Shown here one piece after another: positions 46,745 through 59,336 of a stretch of 64,000 nucleotides of DNA. The notes under the pieces are model-generated. The model was not told the origin of the DNA and searched no databases. It saw only the letters and a list, made by a program, of their open reading frames with translations. Position 1 is the stretch's first letter, and each line of letters opens with the position of its first letter. Made by a program: the position numbers and the translations under genes. Source of the DNA: Pseudevernia furfuracea (Eukaryota; Ascomycota; Lecanoromycetes; Lecanorales; Parmeliaceae); NCBI GenBank assembly GCA_022315425.1, contig JAIUPT010000029.1, positions 248,001-312,000 on the forward strand, written 5' to 3'.

Positions 46745-49700
46745 GAAATAGATAATTAAAACTAAAAGCTAATTGTTAAAAATCGTCTAAAACTAAATTA
46801 AGAATCTTAATTAAGACTAGAAATTAATTAAGATTAAAAGCTAGTTATTAAAAATTATTTAAATCTAGACTAAAAATCTAGACGCGCTAAAGAGTACGTT
46901 ATTAATTATTATTATTTTGTTTATTCTTTCTTCTCTATCGCGTCTTTATTTATACGTCTCACTTATTATTTTATAACTACTTTATATTATTCTCTTAAAC
47001 TAAATTCGAGTAAAACGATAGTCGTTTTCGATATACTTGAACGCTATTTTAAGCGTCTTTTGTATTAGAGACTCTTGCTCACGCTATATCGTTTAAACGA
47101 CTAATACGCTCTCTCACTCTCTCTCTCACTCTCTCTACGACTATATATAAACTTACGCGCTAGTTTATCGTATCGAGTTAAGACGTTTTTATATTATCTT
47201 CTTGATTATCTTTATCACTTTATTAAAGATCGCTTATTAAATCTTTAATATATAATCGAGTAGTATAAAGATAAGAAGAGAAAAGACGAGAAGAGAGAGA
47301 AAGAAGAGAGTTAGACGTACACACTAAGATTCTTAAGCTACTTTAGACGTTTATAAAGATAACTCTTCTTTTTCTCTTTGTCTTTCTATCTTTTCGACTT
47401 ACTTCTCTCTTCTTATTATTATGCTTAAAAACTTATCTCACTCGTTTTACGTATAAATAATCATTTTAATTATTATTTACGATAACTCGTTATAAAGTAA
47501 TACTATATACTTAAAAGCAAAACGCGAACTTGTCTTACGTCTCTTTCTTTAAGAGAAATTAGCTTTCAGCTCGAGAATATTATAACGTACGATACGAGAA
47601 GATCGATAAAAGTCATTAATTAACAACTCTTTACGTCGACGTTATTAATTTATATATCGATCGTTTCGAAGATTTATAAAGAGAGTGAGTCATCTTTAAT
47701 ATAAATTCTATAGTCGTTGTGCTCTCGTTATTAACTCTCGATCTCTAAATATTATAATATCGTTTATATCGATTTCTTTTACACTCTTAAAAGGTCGATA
47801 AAGAATTGAATTAAGAACTTTTTTTATTGAATATGTAATAACTACTTCGTTCAGAAAATTAGTTCGATCGAGATTTATTAATATTAATTAAGTTAACTTT
47901 ATATTAAATAAAAGAGTCGACGAATTAGTCTCTTGATCTTGAAGAAAATCTATAATGTAAATGAAGACACACATGTTGATGCTTTTATACACACGAGTAA
48001 TTATTAAAATAGTTTATTAACGATTTATTAATCGAAGAGTATAGACTAAATAATAGCGAAATCGATAAGTCTTTTTTAAATACGATGAATTTCGTGAAGC
48101 TACTGCGTTATTATTAAATATTTGATATTAATATCTTCTCTCACGAACGATAACGAGTTTAATTAATAACGATTTTACTAATCGCGATATTTACTAAATT
48201 TCGACTCGAAGCCCTTTTTAAAATTATCTATCGTGATCTAAATTTGTTTATTTAACGCGATAAGATTATCGAGAAAGTAACGCTTATCTTATAACTAAAG
48301 TTCACTCGAATTAAGTTTCGTAAGAAGTATAAGAGATTATAAATAATCGTTAAATAATCGAGTTTATTACTTTAACGAATATATAAAAAAATCTATATAT
48401 TCTTTATCGATAACAATTCGATCTCTTATATAATATCTTATATTATCGATCTCGTCTGCGATGACGATATCTATCTTTTCTCGAATATTAATCTTAGAAC
48501 GATTTTAACTTTGAGCGTTTTAAAGAAATTAAATTATTAACGAATTTTATGAAAAGAGAATATGTTAAACGTCTTATTATTTCGTGCGTCTATATAAATC
48601 TTTAAAAATTATATTATCTCGACGAAGATAACGTTCTTTTACGAGAAGTATTACGAGTAAATTAAACGATTAAAAAAAGAGATTAACTTCGTATAAATCT
48701 TTACGATCTATTGTCTTCGACGAGCGACGAGAAATGTTATTAATAATAAGATTTAAGACTTTTAATCTCAGAGAGTCTAAGTTAAAACGATTATTTATTA
48801 AATGATCTTAATTTCAATAAGATCGTTCGTAATTTAATTATAAATTATATTAATTTAGTTATCTTTTAACGCAACTATCTATCTCGTATAATTCGATATG
48901 ATATTTAAGTCGCATATAGAAATACGACGTTTCGAACGAAGTTGATTTAAGCGATTAATCGAATAAGTCGACGAATCGATTCTCGATGATTTAAAGAGCT
49001 AATCGAGATATAAAATATAAGTATTTGTTAAAAGAAAGAAATTTAAAAGCTTCGCGATCGTCGAGATAAATTATTTTAACATATTCGATATTAATTCACG
49101 TTCTTTTATCGTGTAAAGAGATAAGTTATTTATAATTAATATAAGAAGATCAAACGAGCTATAAATCGAAAAATCAAAGCGCGAGAGCGAGAACTTATTA
49201 AGCAGATTTAAAAAGAATATAATATTATTTCTCTCGTGTAAGATATACGAGCGTAACTCGAGAGAGATATAAAGTCGCTTCGTCTTATTTTCTTTATCTT
49301 AAAGCGTATTTAATACGTCTTTATAAAACGATCGCGTATCGCGAATATCTTCTTTAACTCATCGTCGACTCGTAATATCGAGAGCGATATGAATTGATGA
49401 GTCTTTATTATCGATGATATAATATCGCTCTATATTCGATAAAAGAAAGTATTTCGTAAAGTTCGTCGAATTCGAAGAATTTAGACGAGAGAAAATAATT
49501 TTAATAATAATATAAAACGTCTCTTGAACGTCGTCAAGTTCGATTCTAAGTCGAACTTCTTGATCTCTTATCTTTTTTCTATAAGATATAAATTCTATTA
49601 GTGTCTTTATTATCTCGATAATATCGATCTATCTTTAAAGAAGCGACTTTATAATCTTAATAATAAATATTCTTTATAACGACACTTCGATCGTCGTTAC

Positions 49701-49833
49701 TCTTTTCGATTTCGCGAATTCTATTCTTTTTCTTATCTCGAATATGCGATAGTCACGCTTAATAGTGTAATACATTTTAAGAATTATATAGCGATCGTTC
49801 ACGAAATCTATATATCTAATAGAATTTAATATA
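46745..49833. other. AT-rich degraded DNA, no gene recognised
   Basis: Heavily RIP-mutated. A (ct)n-rich microsatellite lies at about 47105-47140. On the - strand between about 49760 and 48400 several longish frames line up (for example one containing I-V-I-A-D-E-I-D-N-I-R-Y-Y near 48470), which suggests an old coding element, but I could not assign it to a family. Confidence 0.45.
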
Positions 49834-50101
49834 TGTTAGCAGCGAGCTTAAGAGAATAGCTATCGTATAAGCTCGAGGATTATCGAGTGTAATCGAATCG
49901 CTTGATATACGCATGTCAAGCGAATTCTTGACGTGAGAAGCTTAAGAGGGTCATGTCTCGAAGTTTTTCATTTTTCTTTCTTAAGAATTAGTCTTACTAT
50001 TAGATATACTATACGCAATATATATATCTTCACTAAGTTCACATTGTTATATAATTCTAGTCTATCTTATATATATCTATATTATATAAGTCAGTCTAAC
50101 A
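49834..50101 (+). repeat. Solo LTR, G family (268 bp)
   Basis: TGTTAGCAGCGAG to AGTCTAACA; flanks atata (49829-49833) and atatg (50102-50106) differ by one G/A, as RIP would produce. Confidence 0.85.
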
Positions 50102-51540
50102 ATATGTCTCGTGAAGTTTTGAACTAATTATTGATTTATCTGATCTCATAAATTAATTATGTATATATAAGAGTAACTATTTTACGACTTGTTTATCTTT
50201 ATACTTTAATAAGTTAAAAAGTTTTAATATTAAGAGAGTAGAAACATTTTATGCTTTTCTAAATTCATCTTTATAAGACTATATTCTAAGATAGTGTATT
50301 AACTCAAAGAATATATATTATTCGAGAATATACTTTTTATTGTATATTACTGTATTATCTAAAGTAATAAGATAATACTAAGCTTCTAAGTATTAAACTT
50401 TCTAATTTTGTACGTTCTAATTCTATAATAGTATTAGAATTTATGTATCTTTAAGTTATATAATCTTCGAGTTTATAAACGTTTTGAACTTGCTTATTCT
50501 TAAAGTTTATATAATCTTCGAGTTAATAAACTATTTTAGAGTGTGTAGTCTTTTAAAGACGAATTTAGAAAATTAAAGAGTGTCTTATTCTTTTAGTGTT
50601 AGAATCGAAGTTTAAGAAAGAGAATCAAAATTAAAGCTTTGCGAGTCTTTTAAAAATAAAGCTAAAGAAATAATTTAAAAAAGAAATATAAAAGTACGAG
50701 AAAGACGAGATAAAGAGAATTTAGAAGTAAAGTAAAAAGTTTAGAAATATATTAATGCTCGTTTATAATATACTTTCTCACTCGTTCTCTGTTAAGAACG
50801 TTGTTGTTAAATTAATAGAAAAGATAGAAAATATCTTACGTAGCAAAGACAAAAGCGCAGTAGTTTATTAAAAGAAAACTAAATTTAATAAAAAAGATAG
50901 ATCAGCTAACGCGATTTTATTACGCAGACGTTATATTAATTATTTGCAGAAATAAAAGATATTATATCTATCGATCGACTAATTATAAACGATAATCTCT
51001 CAGCATAATAGAAATCGTACGTATAAATCTAATATATCGAGATATGAGCTCACTCGAGCTTAAAAAGTCTCGTATTTATTATCTGTTAATCTACTATTCA
51101 AAAACTTTGATAATATTATTCGTAAGATTTCGAATAACTCAAAGATGAAGAATCTGTCGAATAAGAGATCTAATTCAGTCGAGACTTTAAAAGACATATA
51201 AGTGTTAAGGGATCTGATATCGCATTGCACATATTTAATAGTATGAGTAATGCTATACGATAGCGACCTTGAGAAAGCTGAGATAAGAATGTCGATACCT
51301 ACTCTCTTCTGATCGTTAGAAATTCTTTTTGACCGGCCAGTTACGCTTAATAATATATTGAAGGTTCTATAGCAACTGATATATTCATGTTGTAGTTGTG
51401 TGAGGAAAGAAATAATAAAGAGAAGAAGTAAAATGAGCAGAAGTAGAAAAATGGGAAAAGAATTGAATATGCATTTGACCCCGAAAAACAAAGCTTCTAT
51501 TTTGATCGTCGGTCATATGAAACTTTTAATATATAAATAG
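50102..51540. other. Transition from AT-rich repeats to normal-composition DNA
   Basis: 50102-51050 is AT-rich and damaged without recognisable elements. 51060-51491 has an intermediate composition and a 143-codon - strand frame starting with a leucine-rich hydrophobic stretch. No domain or codon pattern supports it as a gene, so it is not called. Confidence 0.5.
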
Positions 51541-51555
51541 AAGGAGGATGAAGCT

Positions 51556-51631
51556 AGTACTGGCAGAGACAGCCCTATGAAGCGCAGCGAAAAGTAGCTT
51601 CACGGAAAGCAGGGCTATGAATGCCAGTACT
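51556..51631. repeat. Imperfect hairpin and short repeats at edge of gene island
   Basis: AGTACTGGCA (51556-51565) pairs with TGCCAGTACT (51622-51631), with further paired blocks inside (agccct/agggct, gaagc/gcttc). It is followed to about 51700 by four variants of gccagt spaced 15-30 nt. Confidence 0.6.
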
Positions 51632-51790
51632 ATAGAAGCCAGTGCTAGACTAAGTAGCACCGTAAAAGCCAGTATCGTAGAAGTCAGTAGTGGTAGAAGT
51701 GGGCGAAGAAGCAGGTTCTGAGTGGTGGGGATTTGTAAGGTGGACGTTCCTAGAATATGATTGGTTACAATGATGACTCATATTCTCAAA

Positions 51791-52040
51791 TCGCAGGGCA
51801 GTCATGGATCTTCCGTATTTCATATTCGAGCTAAAACAAGTTGAGCGTCAAACATGGAATTCACATTCCAGAAGCTTCTAAACCTCCAGGATGTAGGCCA
51901 CGTATTTCCCACGAGCCGTGTCCGCCCCATATATCTCCCGCTCAGAGCAAGCCACGCACTTCAAGCGTTAAACGTGACATTTGTTGCACCTTTAGCGTCC
52001 AGTGAGGTCTACGTACAGACCAGGATCACTTTCGATTCTA
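51791..52040 (+). repeat. Direct repeat left of HET gene
   Basis: Imperfect match to 55541-55770 over its whole length: common blocks gcagtcatggatct, tcatat, gagccgtgtcc, ctcccgctcagagcaa and gaccaggatc. It is longer than the right copy by about 26 bp in the middle. Differences are mainly transitions. No TG…CA ends or target duplication were found, so its nature is open. Confidence 0.75.
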
Positions 52041-52953
52041 AGATTTCAATCGGCTTGTAGGCTATCACTTCTTAAGGAGTGATTTTTTGCTCTTCTTGAT
52101 GTTGTTAACATGCTTCGAAGTAGTTCGACCCTTTTCTGCAAGCTCTCCGTGAAGGTTCTTGTAGTAACTCGGGGGTCGTTTGATAGTCTTGCGACGTGTC
52201 TACGCTATTTTGCTGACCGCCATGATGTCCCGCTGCTGCAACGAAGGATTTTCACGGCGAAATAGTCAAAGACAGAGGGTGAGGGACGTTTAGAATCTGA
52301 ATGTGAGACGACGTGGCCGCAGGAGGGGCGATGATGGTAGGCGAGATGAGTAAGTGAAGCCGGCTTCACTTGGGGTTGGTAGGAAAGAAATGTAGTGCTG
52401 ATATTTAGCAGCAGCAGAAGCAGAGGGTGCCCTACCTTTATTTATGTTCACTGCCCTTCTCAAGGCGAAGTCAACGATAAAGGTGTGACAGAACCTTCGT
52501 GGAGGCCAGCCAGAAAAGAACCCTGTCGCGGCGCCATGGATCAGATCCTGGTTCCTGACATTCCGTCCGGTAGTTGATCCGGGGAAGGTCCCGAGTCCTC
52601 GGTGTTCTGGCAGCTTACAACATATAGTAAAGCGGCTGCCAAACCAGCTCTTTTCGGCTGCCCTAACACCGAAAAGAAGATACGCGTCGTAATCTACGTC
52701 TTGGTCGATTGCATTCAAGGTAGATACGTGTGGGGCATTGCTACTCTTGGCATGACACAGCCCCGCATCCCTTTCATATCGACGACATTTCTTCAAACCC
52801 TCAGAGCTTCTCCTACTCCTGACTTGAAATTTTTTTGAACTGTACACATGACCTGCGTATTAGGAGAGAGAGCACTCGAAGAGGGTATGATATCGCACGC
52901 CTAAGATCTTTGGGTTACGATAAAGCAACGACAGAACCTGGTCTCATTTCATC
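52041..52953. other. Upstream region of the HET gene
   Basis: Normal base composition. A 185-codon - strand frame (52290-52847) crosses it but has no recognisable domain and is probably chance in GC-richer DNA. No clear TATA element; a pyrimidine-rich ctctcattcc lies just after the start codon, not before it. Confidence 0.5.
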
Positions 52954-55275
52954 ATGGGCGACGAAAGTAGTTCCAATACTCCGTCTCTCATTCCAAGTAT
53001 TTGTAAAAGCCAATCAATACCAGGTTTTCTCCAAGAGACACTGAGTCGACTGCCAAGCGGACTCGATGGCATGAGCAGGAAACGCCAGATTCGGGCGGAA
53101 CCTTACGAGGCAACGCGAGAATTTACTGATCCCGATCCGGGTAGAAGTCGCCTATGTTACGAATGCAACGCTACTATGAACAATCTCCATTGTCATCCGT
53201 GGAGTAACGCTCGGAGAGTACAGATCCCAATCGGCGAGACGGATCATTATGCCACGTCGGACGACCAATGTTACCTTTACCGAAGTCTTCGTGTGGTGGA
53301 TGAGTGTGCCTTGTGCTCCATGATCTTGGAAATTGTGACTGCTAAAATCTGTCACAATTTGGAAGATCGGTCCAGTATTTCCAACTGGCGATATTTACTA
53401 AAGCCGACACATTTTGGGGAAGTCTTCGATTCCGACCCTCGGCGGTCTTTCGGTCAGGAAGTCTCGGTTAGAAAGACTCGTCATGCTCGTTGGTACCTGG
53501 GCATCGAAATCGACGACTTATCTGGCAGTAAACCTCTTCGTCTTATACCGAACGCAATCCAGGGTGCGATTCGGCCGCTGCCCAAGCCATTCAGAGGGAT
53601 CTATACACGTCGAGAACAAGCCATCCTTGAGCAACGGGGGTTCTTAAACGGAAGAGCGCGAGACCTTTATTGTGATATCGAACTATTCAAGAGCTGGCTG
53701 TGCCTGTGCGATCGTCATCACGGTTTCCAGTGCTCTCCGAGAGTGGATCAACAGGTTCCAGATATCAGACTCATTGATACAACGAATCAATGCATTGTCT
53801 CGAGGCGGCTCCTAGACTCATCTACCCGTCAGGACTATGTTGCACTTAGTTACGTTTGGGGTGATGTGCAGCAATTATACGTGCCAGCGGGAGGAGCGTA
53901 TTCAGCACTTACTAAAAAGTGGGCTTTACTGGATTTGAAACCACCCAAGACTATTTTGGACGCTATGCAGCTGATAAAACTACTTGGACTACGATATCTA
54001 TGGGTGGATGCACTTTGCATCAAGCAAGATGACTTCTCGGATAAAGAAGCACAAATAGAACGAATGGGATCTGTGTTCCAGAGTGCCCTTTTCACGATCA
54101 TCGCCGCCTCCGGAAGTGACTGCGATGCTGGACTGCCCGGAATAAGATCCGGGACACGCTTCAAACAACAGCAGCTCGTTGAGGCGGGGAACATAACACT
54201 CTTAAGCTCAGTTCAGTATCCTTATGAGAATATTCTTACTCCAGAAACTTCAAAATGGTCCCGAAGAGCATGGACTTTTCAGGAAGAATTGCTTTCTCGT
54301 CGCCGATTGATTTTCACAGATGAGCAGGTGTGGTGGCGGTGCCCCTGTGCAACTTGGTGCGAACAATCTCAAATTGAAACCGAAGACGCCATAGGCTTCC
54401 TCTCTAGTGGCCAAACGGTCGAGCTAAGCCTCAAAGAACGATACTCAAAGCTGAGACCCAAGGACTACTTTGACCTTGTCTCAAAATATGCCCAGCGGGA
54501 GCTGACTTATCCTTCTGACGCGCTCAATGCTTTCAAAGGCATTTTATCGATCTTGACAGACTACTCCAACGAGCAATTTTTTTGGGGATTTGCCATTTCT
54601 TCGTTTGAGCGACAGTTATATTGGTGGGCTGGGAAAGCGAAAGTACGAACTCCCCTCCTGGGTCAATGTTTACCAACATGGTCTTGGGTAGATTGGGAGG
54701 GTGAGATATCATTTAGAGATTATGAAACTTACAATCCTGTTGTCGCATGCTTCACTATTCGTGCGGACGGAGAAGGTCAGGAAACTGCACAGCTTGTATG
54801 CAGCCCACCCACAGGTTCCGGAACACGCGACTATGATCTACCATTGAAGGACGATTTGATTGTCTCCATGGAAGCCGTCGGTACGGACTATCCGATACAC
54901 TCTCTCAAGTCTAACTTTCATATCTTCTTCTACACATATTCAGCAATGTTCTATCTAATGCCACAAGGCCGACTGATTCTTCCCAACCGCCCACCTCGTT
55001 ACGCCTACGACAAAAAAGGCAAAATGCTAGGTCCTAAGCCAGACTATGGCTATCTCGTACCGTCGCTCGACGAGCAGGAATTCTGCGAAAAGGGTGATCA
55101 GGAATGCATCCTCCTCGGGAAAAGGCCAGCATCGTCAGCCTGGGACGAAGCACACGTGGTAGTAATGCTTATTAGTCGCAAATGCGGATATGCACAGCGA
55201 CTTGGCATTGCAGATATGTCTGAGGACTTCTGGAATCTTGCTGATAAGTCTTGGAAACTAGTTGCTCTTGGTTGA
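52954..55275 (+). CDS. HET-domain (heterokaryon incompatibility) protein
   Basis: 773-residue single-exon reading frame with no internal stop and the only intact gene in the window. The HET domain spans about residues 294-450: D-Y-V-A-L-S-Y-V-W-G-D at 294-304, R-Y-L-W-V-D-A-L-C-I-K-Q-D-D at about 347-360, then I-E-R-M-x-x-V-F, T-I-I-A-A-S-G and W-S-R-R-A-W-T-F-Q-E from 435. Downstream are further conserved parts of this family: Y-F-D-L-V-S-K-Y-A-Q-R-E-L-T-Y-P-S-D near 503-520 and L-P-T-W-S-W-V-D-W-E at 573-582. Two CxxC pairs (68/71 and 118/121) in the N-terminal region could bind metal; this is inference. HET proteins act in non-self recognition and trigger cell death on heterokaryon fusion; partner and specificity cannot be read here. 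The first ATG is used; a later Met at residue 40 is possible. The gene lies in an isolated normal-composition island between RIP-degraded repeats. Confidence 0.93.
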   Translation: MGDESSSNTPSLIPSICKSQSIPGFLQETLSRLPSGLDGMSRKRQIRAEPYEATREFTDPDPGRSRLCYECNATMNNLHCHPWSNARRVQIPIGETDHYATSDDQCYLYRSLRVVDECALCSMILEIVTAKICHNLEDRSSISNWRYLLKPTHFGEVFDSDPRRSFGQEVSVRKTRHARWYLGIEIDDLSGSKPLRLIPNAIQGAIRPLPKPFRGIYTRREQAILEQRGFLNGRARDLYCDIELFKSWLCLCDRHHGFQCSPRVDQQVPDIRLIDTTNQCIVSRRLLDSSTRQDYVALSYVWGDVQQLYVPAGGAYSALTKKWALLDLKPPKTILDAMQLIKLLGLRYLWVDALCIKQDDFSDKEAQIERMGSVFQSALFTIIAASGSDCDAGLPGIRSGTRFKQQQLVEAGNITLLSSVQYPYENILTPETSKWSRRAWTFQEELLSRRRLIFTDEQVWWRCPCATWCEQSQIETEDAIGFLSSGQTVELSLKERYSKLRPKDYFDLVSKYAQRELTYPSDALNAFKGILSILTDYSNEQFFWGFAISSFERQLYWWAGKAKVRTPLLGQCLPTWSWVDWEGEISFRDYETYNPVVACFTIRADGEGQETAQLVCSPPTGSGTRDYDLPLKDDLIVSMEAVGTDYPIHSLKSNFHIFFYTYSAMFYLMPQGRLILPNRPPRYAYDKKGKMLGPKPDYGYLVPSLDEQEFCEKGDQECILLGKRPASSAWDEAHVVVMLISRKCGYAQRLGIADMSEDFWNLADKSWKLVALG

Positions 55276-55540
55276 TCTAGCCATTACTACCATCTCTTAC
55301 TTACCCCTTAACACAGCAGCTGGTCAAGTTAAGTCCTGTACTCTTTGACCTAAGCGACATGTAATTTGCCATCGAATACCAAAATCCAGCAGGGTGCCCG
55401 AGATCAGCAAAACTTCCTCGGCGGCATGCTCTCGCTCCATCACAGCTCAGAACGGGACCTCGTAACTTCAAGCCTCCTATCGTTCGGCTTTTTACTCCTA
55501 CCGCCAACCCTGACCCGTTTTGGGTCCTCTAATGGCCCCC
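55276..55540. other. Downstream of the HET gene
   Basis: Normal base composition, no gene seen. No textbook AATAAA signal was found directly after the stop codon. Confidence 0.5.
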
Positions 55541-55770
55541 TCGCAGGGCGCAGTCATGGATCTCCGGGTTTCATATCTAAGGTAAAACAAATCGAACATC
55601 AAACTTGGAATTTACATTCTAAAAGCTTCCCGTGAGCCGTGTCCACCCCTCGCATTTTGTATAGCTCCCGCTCAGAGCAACCCGCGCGTTTAAGAGTTGA
55701 ACATGACTTTTATTGCATCTTCAACATTCAGTGGGGTTTGGTGTACTGACCAGGATCGCTTTCGGATTCT
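55541..55770 (+). repeat. Direct repeat right of HET gene
   Basis: Second copy of the repeat at 51791-52040, same orientation, 3.7 kb apart, so the two copies bracket the whole HET gene. Confidence 0.75.
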
Positions 55771-56069
55771 CTAGCTAACTGCGCTTCTAGCTCCAAGCCT
55801 GCGTAAACGCACTATGACCCCCGTTGGTGATCGCTTGGTTGAAGTTGACACAGAAATCAGCTTGATGCTCTGTATGTTTCGTAGAAGCTTTGCCGAGATC
55901 TTTGTAGACCTGCCGTGAAACCTACCCTATGACCTTTGTATCTTTCCACCTCTTGATGTGCCTTTTGTGAGGAGTCGCCGTCTGTCTTCGTAACTTCAGA
56001 GAGATCGAGTTCAATATTTAGGTAGGTAGCGTTCGGGAGTCGTCGTCATCCGGCGGATTTGGAAGGATA
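55771..56069. other. Unique-looking DNA up to pogo copy 2
   Basis: Normal base composition, no gene recognised. Ends in TA (56068-56069), the target dinucleotide of the next element. Confidence 0.5.
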
Positions 56070-57938
56070 CACGTGTTCACCGGGATATGCAGGATACTGG
56101 GATATGCAGGTTAGGGCTAGGGCTAATATAATTCCAAATCTACCTTCCCCATCATAAGCCACCAAAAAAGTCCACATATCTATGATAAATCTATACATTT
56201 CGATCTCTTATAGTCATCGAGGAGGCTTTATAATGATCTTATTAATTCATAGTCTCCTCGTAGCAAGTAATAAGTCTATTTCATCTCGTTTCTTTACTCT
56301 CGTTATCTCTCAACATTATCATTATATCTTCTTCAAAGACTTTAAAAGAAGTATCAAAATCGAAACGTTTATAACTCGCAATTGAGAAGTATAAATAAGT
56401 CTACTTGCTCTATGAAAACAGCTCGAATCCTCACAAAAAACAGTCTAAAGTTGAATTAATTGTTCGCGAGTATAATATTATTTTCATTACTCTCAGTCGA
56501 CGTCTTATCAAAAAGACTCGTACTTATCGAAAAGCACATAATAGTGAGTTATAACTCAGCTCTATAAAGAAGAAAGCTCTAAAAGAATAAATCTTATAAA
56601 TAACAGTCTGAAATTGACCTCTTAAAATGAAACTAGTTAAATTCATAACTTCTAAAATACTATTAGACAGAGAAGATCATAAACCACTAAATATAAACTG
56701 AATATCGAAGTTTCTTAGCCGTTATTCGAAATTGTAAAGTCGATTTAATTAGTTATTGAACAAGAATCGTATTATTATTCATAACTCACATCTTCTTTTA
56801 TATTGATTCAGCTTGTTAAATCTGTGATTCAAGAATACGATATTTAAAAGAAAGATATATATAATATAAACGAAAAAGAATCTGCTCTTGATGATACTAA
56901 GAAAGCGAGAGTGATATGCTCTCAAAAGAATATTTAGATATATAAGACTCAGAACGGGAATCGAGAGTGAGTAACTCTTATCGAATATATATCTAAGAAT
57001 AATAGACTTCTTTCGATGTTTCTAATTCTTAAGAATAAACGATAAATAAAAGTCTGATTTGATTTTGTGAAGAATAAGAAAGTCTATATTACTATTAGTG
57101 ATAATAACTAAACAAATAATGTTATTGACTTGAAGTGATTCGAGAAGTATACTTAGATTATCTCGTTTTTATATATGATTTGAACTAATTTCTTTAAATA
57201 CTTTGAGTTTTAAACTCGAAGAACTCTAAAAGAATAATATCGTCTTCTTATACTTGATGAGCATGCCTTTTATATTAGTATCAAAGTTATCGTTTTTTAT
57301 ATTAGCAATGATATTATTCTACTATACTTATCTCTTTATATCACACACATTCTTCAGTTACTTAATGTTAAATTTTTTCAGTTATTAATAACTGTATATC
57401 GTAAGCATTTAAAAGAGAATACACGATATGACGAAGACTAAAAAATGAACAAATGTGACTTTATTTAATTTATTTACATGATTAGAAAGAATGTCGCAAT
57501 AGAGAAGAATATTCGATATGTGTAACAAAAGAGTGGGCTTTTTTCAATCAATCCTTAGATTGTTTTTGACAAGTTGAGACTTCAAATCTCAGAGTTACGA
57601 CCTAACACACCTTTATTAGATATAACAATTATAGTATTTAACGATGACTTCATTTCTGTGACTTTTATCTCGGCAAATATATAACAAGTCAATTAATTGA
57701 TACAACAAATCAAGGCTGAGAACTCTAATTTCATACTATTAGAAAAGCTTGAGAAAGTATACAATTTCGCGCTAGCAAACAATATTCTTCTGAAATCTAT
57801 TAACAACGATTTTATCAAGATAGATGAGCGAAAGAAGAAGAGAATTAATCGTGAATAAGCATATTTAAGAGAAGATTATCTCTTGAAGAAGAAGACTGTG
57901 AATCAACGATAACAAAATAAGATTAATAAGCAATTTAA
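56070..57938 (+). mobile_element. Second pogo/Fot1-type copy, heavily RIP-degraded, interrupted
   Basis: Starts CACGTGTTCACCGGGATATG after a TA dinucleotide, like the element at 27988. The 5' ~100 bp are almost undamaged, but from about 56150 onward the sequence is the same transposase region with many C-to-T and G-to-A changes and numerous stops. The L-D-E-H-A region (about 57256-57270) shows the second catalytic Asp context with Gly changed to Glu. It ends at 57938, where gypsy G3 is inserted; the remainder lies beyond the window. It is older than the copy in TRIM1. Confidence 0.88.
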
Positions 57939-58206
57939 TGTTAGTAGCGAGCTCAAGAGAATAGCTGTCGTATGAGCTCGGGGGTTGCCGAGCGTAACCG
58001 AATCGCTTGACATACGCATGTCAAGCGAATTCTTGACGTGAGAAGCTTAAGAGAGTTATGCTTCGAAGTTTTTCATTTTTCTTTCTTAAGAATTAGTCTT
58101 ACTATTAGATATATTATATGCAATATATATATCTTCGCTAAGTTTATATTGTTATATAATTCTAGTCTATCTTATATATATCTATATTATATAAGTTAGT
58201 CTAATA
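57939..58206 (+). repeat. 5' LTR of G3 (G family)
   Basis: 268 bp, TGTTAGTAGCGAG to AGTCTAATA. More diverged from the G2 LTRs than the solo copy at 14765. Confidence 0.88.
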
Positions 58207-59336
58207 ATTCTAATTCTTCTTTTCATCGAGAGATAACGATCTAAACTTAATATAATAACAATCACTCGCTCGTAATCGTAACGTATCGAAAACGAAGCAG
58301 ATTTATTTAACTCGTATATTATATCTAAAGAACAGTCACAGATAGTGAATCTAAACGAATTAGATTATATCTTTAACGTGAAATTCGAAGATCAAAGATA
58401 GTCGATATCTGCTTCGAGAGACGATATTATCGATCTAACTTTGAACGAGCGATTAATTTAGACAACTTAACATCGAGATTAATTATTAAAAAGACGATAA
58501 CTAAATAATATTAACGAAGAGATTAATGCTCTTCAACGAGAAGAATCGTCAGATAAACGAGATTAAGACGATATCGAATCGAATACGTTAGATGTTCGTC
58601 GTGACTCTTCTAATGTTCGAGCAGAGTTAAAACGTTATTTAAATATTAAATTAACTTATATCACAAAACGACGAAGTGTTAAATCAAAGAATCTTAACGA
58701 TTATCACGATAAATCGAAACGAGAGCATCGTGACTAAATACGAGACGTCGAAGTTATATTTATAAATGTCTCAGCGTATTTCTTAAACGATCACGATAAA
58801 ATTATTTAATATATATAATATCTAGCGAAAGATGTTAAGAAATAGTAATATAACGAACGAGAAAAGAATTCGATCAAGATAAGAAATTAAGATCACTTCG
58901 TTTCTTTTTTACTTAATAAAATATAAAATTTAATTAATCGATAGCTGAAGATAAACATAATCTATATAAATGCGCGACAAAGATTATCTCAATTAGTAAC
59001 TCAATTCGAGATTTATCTTTTTAATCTTAAGATATAGTTATCGTCGTCGAACGAAATTTAACGAGTTACGACGTTAATAACGAGACTATTTTCGAAACTT
59101 TAAGACGATATCACTCGCACGAGATAAATAGTCTCGATACGAGACGATCTTATTACTTAAATTACTCGTTTAAAGAATATGAATAAGAGAGTTAACGCAC
59201 GCTCTTTATATAATAAACGAGATATAAATAATATCGACTCGAATATAAATCAAAGAAGAAACAAAGAAAACGAGAAAAAAAACAAATTTAATAATAACGA
59301 ACGAACGACGTAATCTCGTAAGAATAAGAAAGCGAA

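Noticed and set aside
39613..51050. Centromere core
   Set aside because: AT-rich RIP-degraded repeats are compatible with a fungal centromere, but sequence alone cannot show it; CenH3 mapping would be decisive.
51060..51491. 143-codon - strand frame with hydrophobic N-terminus
   Set aside because: Located at the AT-rich border, no domain, composition-driven leucine/isoleucine/serine richness.
52290..52847. 185-codon - strand frame upstream of the HET gene
   Set aside because: No recognisable domain, no start context or codon evidence; lies in GC-richer DNA where chance frames are longer.
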